DNA of 64,000 nucleotides from NCBI GenBank assembly GCA_042090785.1, contig JBELIP010000012.1, positions 1-64,000 of the forward strand, written 5' to 3'. This document shows positions 34,532-41,676 of the stretch, in pieces. The position numbers and the translations under genes were made by a program. Source of the DNA: UBA7434 sp042090785. GTDB taxonomy: Bacteria; Pseudomonadota; Gammaproteobacteria; Pseudomonadales; UBA7434. Every line of letters begins with the position of its first letter. Within the stretch, counting starts at the first letter, position 1. Below the pieces are notes generated by a model, which worked only from the letters and a program-made list of their open reading frames with translations, searched no databases and was not told the DNA's origin.

Positions 34532-36102
34532 TACGACTCTCCTTCACTGTTAGTGGGACGACTGGCCTGAGCTGCAGCGCGAAACATAGCGCGTGATTTA
34601 TTCATGGTTTCTTTCCATTCTAATCGAGGAATAGAATCGGCAACTACACCGCCACCCGCCTGCACATTTAAGACACCGTCTTTAATAACCGCGGTACGAA
34701 TAGCAATAGCCGTATCCATATTGCCCGTCCAACTAATATAGCCAACCGCACCACCATAAATACCGCGTTTAACGGGCTCAACTTCATCAATAATTTGCAT
34801 GGCGCGGACTTTGGGTGCACCGCTTAACGTGCCGGCTGGCAACGCCGCCTTTAATACATCAATAGCACTTAAGCCTTTTCGCACTTTACCCGTTACGTTA
34901 GAGACAATATGCATTACGTGCGAATAGCGTTCGACGATCATTTTATCGGTGAGTTTTACCGAACCAATTTCAGAAACACGACCAGCATCATTACGACCTA
35001 AATCAATTAACATTAAATGCTCGGCAATTTCTTTGGGATCGGCTAATAGTTCAGCTTCTAATGCATCATCTTCTTCTTCGGTGTAACCGCGTCGACGCGT
35101 ACCCGCAATTGGACGAACAGTCACAACGTCTTCTTCAACACGGGCAAGAATTTCTGGCGATGAGCCAACAATTTGAAAATCACCCAAATCAAGAAAATAC
35201 ATATAGGGTGATGGATTTAAACTGCGTAGCGAACGATATAAATTAAGCGGTGGAACAGTAAACGGCACACGCATTCGCTGCGACGGCACCACTTGCATAA
35301 CATCACCAGCCAAGGTGTAAGCTTTTATTTTTTCAACAACGGCTTCGTAATCTTCTTGTTTAAAACCCGATTTAAAATCACTTTCATTTAAACTAGGGCT
35401 TTCACCTTTTTGTTGATCTTGCTCTAAAGCAATAGGCGGTAATGCTGGCGTGGCTACAGGTAACTTTGCGGCTAAGGCGTTAATACGATCAACAGCTTTA
35501 GCCATTGCACGCTCAAACCGGTCGGCTTCACATTCTCCTTTTTCAGATTCTCCTTTTTCACCTTCAAGGCTAGGGTCAGCATGCGCAACAATATGAATTT
35601 TGCCGGCCAAATTATCAAACACCAAGACTTCTTCAGACACCATTAATAAAATATCAGGCGTACCTAGCTGGTCTGGTGGCGTAGAAACTTTTAACTTAGG
35701 TTCAACATAGCGAACGGTGTCGTAACCAAAGTAGCCCACTAGCCCACCAAAAAATGCTGGCAGGCCTTCAATATCGGGGGCGGTATAACGCGCTTGAAAC
35801 GCTTCGACAAATTCTAACGGATCAGCCATGCTGGCTTCTTCAATTACTACACCGTCGCGCTCAACGGTAATATGTTCACCAAAGACTTTTAAAACGGTGC
35901 GGCAAGGCAGACCAATAATAGAATAGCGGCCCCATTTTTCGCCGCCCTGTACCGATTCAAATAAATAAGAGTATTTGCCAGAAGCGAGCTTATGATAGGC
36001 GCTCAGCGGTGTGTCCATATCCGCGAGCACTTCGCGCGTCATCGGAATACGGTTATATCCTGCGCTAGCAAGATCAGAAAATTGTTGTAAATTCAGGTTC
36101 AT
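34531..36102 (-). CDS. trpE: Anthranilate synthase component I
   Basis: TrpE makes anthranilate from chorismate with TrpG, the committed step of tryptophan synthesis. The C-terminal chorismate-binding half holds SPYMYFLDLGDFQIVGSSPEIL, RPIAGTRRRGYT, LPAGTLSGAPKVRAMQIIDE and YGGAVGYISWTGNMDTAIAIR. The N-terminal feedback region has YSYLFESVQGGEKWGRYSIIG. A short insertion, EGEKGESEKGECEAD, arises from an exact 15-bp repeated unit. The ATG at 36102 is preferred; a GTG at 36126 is in frame. It heads trpEGDC. Confidence 0.95.
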   Translation of the reverse strand: MNLNLQQFSDLASAGYNRIPMTREVLADMDTPLSAYHKLASGKYSYLFESVQGGEKWGRYSIIGLPCRTVLKVFGEHITVERDGVVIEEASMADPLEFVEAFQARYTAPDIEGLPAFFGGLVGYFGYDTVRYVEPKLKVSTPPDQLGTPDILLMVSEEVLVFDNLAGKIHIVAHADPSLEGEKGESEKGECEADRFERAMAKAVDRINALAAKLPVATPALPPIALEQDQQKGESPSLNESDFKSGFKQEDYEAVVEKIKAYTLAGDVMQVVPSQRMRVPFTVPPLNLYRSLRSLNPSPYMYFLDLGDFQIVGSSPEILARVEEDVVTVRPIAGTRRRGYTEEEDDALEAELLADPKEIAEHLMLIDLGRNDAGRVSEIGSVKLTDKMIVERYSHVMHIVSNVTGKVRKGLSAIDVLKAALPAGTLSGAPKVRAMQIIDEVEPVKRGIYGGAVGYISWTGNMDTAIAIRTAVIKDGVLNVQAGGGVVADSIPRLEWKETMNKSRAMFRAAAQASRPTNSEGES

Positions 36103-36415
36103 GGCGAATCCAGACAGTTGAGTCACACGGTAATTGCAAAAAATAGCTATCGAAGCGCTTTCGATACTAACGAATGAATTGTTATTGCCAACGCCATCGT
36201 AAAAAACTATTTATTTGTTTCACTCTATCCACCGGTTACTTATCTGGAGCCTTAGCCTATTAGCGTGACACAAAACTAATAAGAACGGCTAACTTAATGG
36301 CAACCAACAATTTATCGCAGTCAATAAAGGTTGATCACATTTCGTTGTTTAATTGTAACCCAGCCAGCGGGTCTCGCAAGTTGTTATTTGTTTAATCAAG
36401 CCCATTGGGCCGATA
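36103..36415. other. Intergenic region between rpe and trpE
   Basis: No gene was found here. In Pseudomonas the phosphoglycolate phosphatase gene gph usually occupies this position, but it is absent. The region should contain the trpE promoter; no Trp-rich leader peptide or attenuator hairpin was seen. Confidence 0.4.
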
Positions 36416-37084
36416 TTATGCCTGCGCCAGCTCGGCACGCATTTTATCAATAACCGTTTTATAGTTATCGGTATTAAATATGGCCGACCCTGCAACAAAG
36501 GTATCCGCGCCAGCCTGAGCAATTTCACGGATATTCGCAGTGGTTACACCACCATCGACTTCCAAGCGGATATCACCGCCAGTGGAATCAATAAGTTCAC
36601 GCGCTTCGGACAATTTAGATAGCGTTGATGGAATAAAAGTCTGACCACCAAAACCAGGATTAACCGACATCAGCAAAATCATATCCAGCTTATCCATGAC
36701 ATGACTTAATGCATCCAAAGGCGTTGCTGGATTAAATACCAAACCCGCCTTACAGCCTGCATCTTTAATTAGCTGCACAGAGCGGTCAACATGATTGCTC
36801 GCCTCGGGATGAAAAGTAATATAAGACGCGCCCGCCTCGGCAAAGTCGCCAATGAGCTGGTCAACCGGGCTCGCCATTAAATGCACATCAATCGGTGCGG
36901 TAATACCGTAGTCACGCAAAGCCTTGCAGACCATGGGGCCAATAGTTAAATTGGGCACATAATGGTTATCCATAACATCAAAATGGATAATATCGGCACC
37001 CGCAGCGAGTACGGCTTCAACCTCTTCGCCCAAGCGGGCAAAATCGGCCGACAAAATAGAAGGCGCTATTTTAAACTCTGTCAT
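36416..37084 (-). CDS. rpe: Ribulose-phosphate 3-epimerase
   Basis: Rpe interconverts ribulose-5-phosphate and xylulose-5-phosphate in the pentose phosphate pathway. The start FKIAPSILSADFARLGEEV, the metal-site segments IHFDVMDNHYVPNLTIGP and PIDVHLMASPVDQ, and MSVNPGFGGQTFIPSTL plus LEVDGGVTTANI are complete. The length of 222 residues is standard. It lies upstream of trpE on the same strand. Confidence 0.96.
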   Translation of the reverse strand: MTEFKIAPSILSADFARLGEEVEAVLAAGADIIHFDVMDNHYVPNLTIGPMVCKALRDYGITAPIDVHLMASPVDQLIGDFAEAGASYITFHPEASNHVDRSVQLIKDAGCKAGLVFNPATPLDALSHVMDKLDMILLMSVNPGFGGQTFIPSTLSKLSEARELIDSTGGDIRLEVDGGVTTANIREIAQAGADTFVAGSAIFNTDNYKTVIDKMRAELAQA

Positions 37085-37243
37085 AGGGCATACCTTTTCA
37101 TGAATGCTGAATTGACCAGCGCATTACTGGTGAATGTTTAACCTTTTAGGATAACGCGGTAATTTACTATAAAATGCACATCGTTTATCCGTGCTCAATG
37201 AATTGAACTGCTATTCATTGATAATAAGCGCTTACCGATAAAA

Positions 37244-38179
37244 ATGAGATTCTACTCAACTATGCCACAATCTAACAGCACACTTATTTACCCAGCTAGC
37301 TCAGACCGTCAATCCATTCCCGCTGTCATAGCGCTATGTTTATTATTACTGACAAGCCCAATAGTCTTTGCCGAAGGCTCAACTAATGGTGAAATGACAA
37401 ATAACCAAACAACTGATCAAACGACCAATAATGCCATTGAAGATGTCATGCCCACGACGGCAGCATCCACAGACCCCGAAGCCTCAGCATTAGAGCGAAG
37501 CGGCCTCCCACCGCAGCAAAACCATATGGGCACATTGGCAGCAGCATTAGACCCTAGTGAAGTCCTCTGGCTCGCAGAAGATAAGCAGCGATTTATTAGT
37601 TTATACCGCCCAGCATTACAGCCCGCACAAATGGCCGTCATTTTAATGCCCGACAGTATTCATAAGCTTGCCAAGCAAAGTTTAATGCGTGAGCTTTATA
37701 CGGAACTTCCCTTAACTGATTGGTCAACGCTGCATATCAGTTTGCCTGAAGTCACTGAAAATTCTTTAGAAGAAAATGAGACATTAGCGGCAGCAAGAAT
37801 TGCTACTAGTATTAATTTTTTATTTAGCAAAAACATACGATCAACCACGTTAATAGCAGAAAACCTCACTGCACAGCGCGCCATTACAGCATCGATTAAT
37901 CAGGCCGATGCTACAAGTGGCTTAGTGCTTTGGCGAGTAGAGGACAATCAATTGTCGCACTCGCATTTAACCGCGTTAGCGCAAAGTCAAATCACTGTTT
38001 TAGATGTAGTAGATCACGGCATTAGTGCAGCAGAAAAAAATAATCGCAAACGAAAATTTTATCTTGCAGGCTTTACTAAAAATTACCGGTTAATTACTTC
38101 ACCTAAAGGTACAGCAGGCATAACGCACACGCAACGTCGCGTTAGAGACTGGCTAGAAAAACGTTTTAGAAAAAACTAA
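37244..38179 (+). CDS. DUF3530 family exported protein
   Basis: A 311-residue protein with a signal peptide ending TSPIVFAEG, then a low-complexity Asn/Thr-rich stretch (EMTNNQTTDQTTNN). A DUF3530-like domain follows, beginning ALERSGLPPQQNHMGTLAAALDPSEVLWL. DUF3530 proteins resemble alpha/beta hydrolases, but the usual catalytic Ser nucleophile elbow is not clear here, so a hydrolase role is not supported. An ATG at 37262 is an alternative start. It stands alone, convergent with a small minus-strand gene eight bases away. Confidence 0.65.
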   Translation: MRFYSTMPQSNSTLIYPASSDRQSIPAVIALCLLLLTSPIVFAEGSTNGEMTNNQTTDQTTNNAIEDVMPTTAASTDPEASALERSGLPPQQNHMGTLAAALDPSEVLWLAEDKQRFISLYRPALQPAQMAVILMPDSIHKLAKQSLMRELYTELPLTDWSTLHISLPEVTENSLEENETLAAARIATSINFLFSKNIRSTTLIAENLTAQRAITASINQADATSGLVLWRVEDNQLSHSHLTALAQSQITVLDVVDHGISAAEKNNRKRKFYLAGFTKNYRLITSPKGTAGITHTQRRVRDWLEKRFRKN

Positions 38180-38187
38180 GTTAAAGC

Positions 38188-38343
38188 TTATATATCAGTA
38201 TTTTTTAAGCTATCAAGCAATATTTTTTTAAGTTCAATTGCTGATAGCTTATTTAAACCATGCACATCAGACAAACTTAATTGATCTTCAGCCAGTAACT
38301 GTCGCAATGTATTCGTAGACAGCTCCACTTGAATATAAGACAT
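38188..38343 (-). CDS. Small hypothetical protein, third gene of Fur-box cluster
   Basis: A 51-residue protein beginning MSYIQVELSTNTLRQLLAED, predicted to be mostly helical with no membrane segment or Cys. AGGAG lies eight bases ahead of the ATG at 38343, which favours this start over the in-frame one at 38397 that would add a hydrophobic lead. The protein is not recognised. It is the third small minus-strand ORF downstream of a strong Fur box. Confidence 0.6.
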   Translation of the reverse strand: MSYIQVELSTNTLRQLLAEDQLSLSDVHGLNKLSAIELKKILLDSLKNTDI

Positions 38344-38372
38344 AGCTTTTACTCCTGCTTTAATGAACAAAC

Positions 38373-38606
38373 TTAAGAATAAATAAACGAAGAACAATGA
38401 TACAAACGTTTACTCGCCGTATCATTATTAAGCTCACCATCCACACCTAACAGCGGCACATCCAACTGACGAACCGACTGATAAAGAATATCTAGCTGTG
38501 CTTTTATTAAGCCTTGTATCTCAGGAAGAACATTCAACTCTTTTTCAAAACGAGTAATCGATAATAAGCAAATCTCGCGACCGCGATCAACATACTCTAA
38601 TTGCAT
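38373..38606 (-). CDS. Small hypothetical protein, second gene of Fur-box cluster
   Basis: A 77-residue unrecognised protein, MQLEYVDRGREICLLSITRF then helical segments (IQGLIKAQLDILYQSVRQLD). It is soluble, with two Cys. No clear ribosome binding site is seen in front of the ATG. It lies 29 bases ahead of the next small gene and 68 bases after the first one, so all three could share one transcript. Confidence 0.5.
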   Translation of the reverse strand: MQLEYVDRGREICLLSITRFEKELNVLPEIQGLIKAQLDILYQSVRQLDVPLLGVDGELNNDTASKRLYHCSSFIYS

Positions 38607-38674
38607 AAAAAAGTATCAGCTAACAAAATGGCTGACTGAGTGAAAATTTCATAGGCATTGCTTCGCTCTATGGC

Positions 38675-38881
38675 TTACGTTGAAATCATGATTTCTGCCG
38701 ACTCAAAAGCACAACCCAAATGCGGCAATGCCTCACGCCACAACTGTTGGTCGTGAAATAACTGCCCGGTATCAAAACCGTTTTGCCCGCAATTAATCGC
38801 CAGTGATGACTTCTCGCTCAGCGCCCCGCGATGCGAGTCACATAAAAATTTTAACTTCCTATTCTCTAACTTCATATTCAT
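38675..38881 (-). CDS. Small hypothetical protein, first gene of Fur-box cluster
   Basis: A 68-residue unrecognised protein with three Cys (FLCDSHRGAL, AINCGQNGFD, HLGCAFESAEI) and several His, which would suit metal or redox chemistry, though this is inference. GGGAGTG lies about ten bases before the ATG. The Fur box ends about 40 bases upstream, the normal promoter distance. Confidence 0.55.
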   Translation of the reverse strand: MNMKLENRKLKFLCDSHRGALSEKSSLAINCGQNGFDTGQLFHDQQLWREALPHLGCAFESAEIMIST

Positions 38882-38922
38882 AGGTAAACACTCCCAAGCA
38901 GCATCATTGGGTGCATGTTAAA

Positions 38923-38942
38923 TGATAATGATTATTATTTGC
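38923..38942. promoter_or_regulatory. Fur box
   Basis: TGATAATGATTATTA at 38923-38937 matches the 7-1-7 Fur consensus (TGATAAT, one base, ATTATCA) at 14 of 15 positions. A/T-rich sequence continues to 38942. It sits just upstream of the first small minus-strand ORF, so iron repression of that cluster is expected. The LysE-family gene transcribes away from it, so it is not its target. Confidence 0.82.
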
Positions 38943-39089
38943 AATAAAATAATTCATAAAGTTGCTTTATTTATTTAATAGAGACAAAAAAATCGGAAGG
39001 TAGAACCTTTATTCAGACAGCATAAGCCTCGCTTTCACCCTGTGAATAACGTCTCACTGAAACGCTAGCTAGTAACTATAAGCAACTGT

Positions 39090-39704
39090 TTAAGCTGAAA
39101 TTTTAACCACTAAGCCATATACTGCTGGCAATACAGACATCACTAATAAGCTGGCCATGGCCCTATTGAACAATATTTGGTGAATATCTGATGTCAACAC
39201 TCGCTTTAATCCATGACCCAAGAACAACCATGTACTACCCGAAAGAAAGCCAATAAAAACAAATACCACAGCAAGGACAAATACCTGATAAAACATACTG
39301 GCGTCTATAGATGTGTAGACAGCAACACTCGTGCTAGCCATCACCCATGCCTTAGGGTTAACCCACTGAAATAACGCCGCCTGTAAAAATGTAAATGGCT
39401 GCGGCGCTTTACAATTAAGCGACTTTGATTTTGCATTAGCAACTCGCCAAGCAAAATAAAGTAAATAAATAATTCCAAGCACTTTAATCACATCATGAAT
39501 AAAAGGATATAGCTCAAACATGACACCCAAGCCAAGCCCCACCATAACAACCATAGAAGGAAAACCGAAAAGAACGCCAAATAAATGTGGCAAACTTTTG
39601 CTAATACCAAAATTAAGACCCGAGGACATTAGCATGACATTATTTGGGCCAGGAGTGAAACACATGGATAATGCAAAAAGGATAAATGCTAGAGAAAACG
39701 CCAT
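39090..39704 (-). CDS. LysE/RhtB-family amino-acid exporter
   Basis: A 204-residue inner-membrane protein with about six hydrophobic segments. The N-terminal FALSMCFTPGPNNVMLMSSGLNFG is the family signature, and ALFQWVNPKAWVMASTSVAVY supports it. Members export amino acids or homoserine lactone-like compounds; the substrate here is unknown. The ATG at 39704 is preferred over an in-frame TTG at 39710. It stands alone. Confidence 0.88.
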   Translation of the reverse strand: MAFSLAFILFALSMCFTPGPNNVMLMSSGLNFGISKSLPHLFGVLFGFPSMVVMVGLGLGVMFELYPFIHDVIKVLGIIYLLYFAWRVANAKSKSLNCKAPQPFTFLQAALFQWVNPKAWVMASTSVAVYTSIDASMFYQVFVLAVVFVFIGFLSGSTWLFLGHGLKRVLTSDIHQILFNRAMASLLVMSVLPAVYGLVVKISA

Positions 39705-39788
39705 AACCAATAAACCGTTTTAAAAGGTAAAGAAAGAAAGGTTATGACTAATAAAAAGAAAGGATGTTCTGCTGCTACGAAATATTAA

Positions 39789-40466
39789 CTAATTTCTTTG
39801 CCTAAGAAATTCAAGCCGTTCTAGGGTACCAATATCCTGCCAATCACCCACAAAATACTCACCGCTGACCAGACTCTGCTGCATGGCTTTACGAAATAAT
39901 GGTGCCAGCTTCGAACGGCCAGCAGATACACTCTTAAATAAATGAGGATGCAAAACCGAAATACCCGAAAAGGTTAAGGCCTGGCTATTACCCTGTCCTG
40001 CCTGCTCTACTACCTTTGCCTGCGACGACAAATAAAAATCCCCCGCCGGATGATGTTCGGGGTTATTAACCAGTACTAAATGCGCTAAACAATTATGCAA
40101 TGGCAATGCGGCGAGTGTAGAAAAATTATAATCGGTCCAAACATCGCCATTCACAACAATAAATGGATCGTCACCCAATAACGGCAACGCCTGCACAATA
40201 CCACCGGCTGTTTCTAAACCACCTTCGGGCTCGGGCGAATAAATGATATTGGCTCCCCACGGTGAGCCATTACCCAAAGCTGATTCAATTTGTTTACCCA
40301 AATGTGCATGGTTAATAATAATATCAACAATACCTGCCGCCACTAAGCGCTCAATATGATAAACAATCAGCGGCTTACCTTTTACCATTACTAACGGTTT
40401 AGGTGTTGTGTCGGTTAACGGCCGCATTCGCTCGCCACGACCGGCGGCTAAAATCATTGCTTTCAT
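39789..40466 (-). CDS. murU: N-acetylmuramate alpha-1-phosphate uridylyltransferase MurU
   Basis: MurU makes UDP-MurNAc from MurNAc-1-phosphate and UTP in the cell-wall recycling route that bypasses MurA. The nucleotidyltransferase signature MILAAGRGERMRPLTDTTPKPLVMVKGKP is at the start, and VVNGDVWTDYNF supplies the metal Asp. The length of 225 residues agrees with Pseudomonas MurU. Its ATG overlaps the amgK stop by one base (TAATG), so the two are coupled. Confidence 0.92.
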   Translation of the reverse strand: MKAMILAAGRGERMRPLTDTTPKPLVMVKGKPLIVYHIERLVAAGIVDIIINHAHLGKQIESALGNGSPWGANIIYSPEPEGGLETAGGIVQALPLLGDDPFIVVNGDVWTDYNFSTLAALPLHNCLAHLVLVNNPEHHPAGDFYLSSQAKVVEQAGQGNSQALTFSGISVLHPHLFKSVSAGRSKLAPLFRKAMQQSLVSGEYFVGDWQDIGTLERLEFLRQRN

Positions 40467-41470
40467 TAATTTTCCAACCACTTTTCTAGCATATTTCTAC
40501 AGGGTGCTAATTCAGGATAATGCGGTAATACAGCGGTAATATAAGCAGAAAAACGTGGAATCATTTCAAGGTAACCGTCTTTATTGTCACGGTAATGTAA
40601 ACGCGCAAAGATACCAACAATTTTTAAATTTCGCTGCAAGCCCATTAAATCACACCAACGAATCCAGCATTGTTCATCGATATGCGGTGCCAATTTTTCG
40701 CGCGCCTGCAACATCCACAACTCTAAATCAGCACGCGACCAAGTCATGTAACGATCCCATAACCATGATGCCAAGTCATAAGTTAACGGGCCAGAAACCG
40801 CATCTTGAAAATCAATAATGCCAATATCACCATTAGGCAATTGATGTAAATTACAACTATGAAAATCGCGATGCACAAACACTTGTGGCTGCGCTAAAGC
40901 ATTATCGACCAACAACTGAGTGAGTTGCTGCCAACACTTAGCTTCATCGTTAGTCATGGTGACACTAAGATGCCGCTGCAAATACCAATCAGGAAACAGC
41001 GCTGACTCCTCTTGTAGCTTGGCTGGAGAATAGCCGGGCAAGCCCGATGCATCGCAAGAAGACGCCATAATCGCCAACACAGGCAAAACGGCATCAAATA
41101 AGGGTTGGCCACTAGCCTCATGCAGTAACGACTTGAGCATTACGTCGCCCAAATCCTCTAATAGCAAAAACCCCTGCTCTAATTCCTGGGCCACAATAAC
41201 AGGTGCACGCAACCCCGCATTGAGCAATCGCTGAGCAATATCCACAAAGGGCTCAATCGACTCTTTTTGCGGCGGTGCATCCATAACAATATAGCTACAA
41301 CCCTTAAAATGGGTCCGAAAATAGCGCCGAAAGCTCGCATCGCCACTCACAGAATCCCAAGTCGGCAGCAAATAATCGGCTAAAATCGGTGTTTCAGGCG
41401 CAAAAGCATTGTGTAATGCCGTTATGGTCCACTGCTTTAAAGGTGCTAATCGGTGATCAGGTTGGGACAT
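40466..41470 (-). CDS. amgK: N-acetylmuramate/N-acetylglucosamine kinase AmgK
   Basis: AmgK phosphorylates the anomeric position of MurNAc and GlcNAc for recycling. It is an aminoglycoside-phosphotransferase-fold enzyme with SGDASFRRYFRTHF near the start, the catalytic VFVHRDFHSCNLHQL and the metal segment IGIIDFQDAVSGPLTYDLASWLWD. The start MSQPDHRLAPLKQW aligns with known AmgK, so ATG 41470 is used; in-frame upstream starts reach 41521. It is divergent from lptD, the usual arrangement in Pseudomonas relatives. Confidence 0.92.
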   Translation of the reverse strand: MSQPDHRLAPLKQWTITALHNAFAPETPILADYLLPTWDSVSGDASFRRYFRTHFKGCSYIVMDAPPQKESIEPFVDIAQRLLNAGLRAPVIVAQELEQGFLLLEDLGDVMLKSLLHEASGQPLFDAVLPVLAIMASSCDASGLPGYSPAKLQEESALFPDWYLQRHLSVTMTNDEAKCWQQLTQLLVDNALAQPQVFVHRDFHSCNLHQLPNGDIGIIDFQDAVSGPLTYDLASWLWDRYMTWSRADLELWMLQAREKLAPHIDEQCWIRWCDLMGLQRNLKIVGIFARLHYRDNKDGYLEMIPRFSAYITAVLPHYPELAPCRNMLEKWLEN

Positions 41471-41676
41471 TGCTTCGCCAATATCGGTCATAAGAACATG
41501 CAAGGTTTTAGAATACCGCATCGTAATGCTTTATCATCAAGCTTTTAAAGGCCGAGTATTCATAAGCTTTGATTGTAATAGCTATTGAGCAATTTGTTTA
41601 ACCCTTTATAGCGTGCTTCATAGCATTCTTCACTCAGGTCATAGACAACCACCTGAAAAATAACGACCACAACTGT

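Noticed and set aside
38923..39710. Fur control of the LysE-family gene
   Set aside because: The LysE gene is transcribed away from the box and its start is about 770 bases off.
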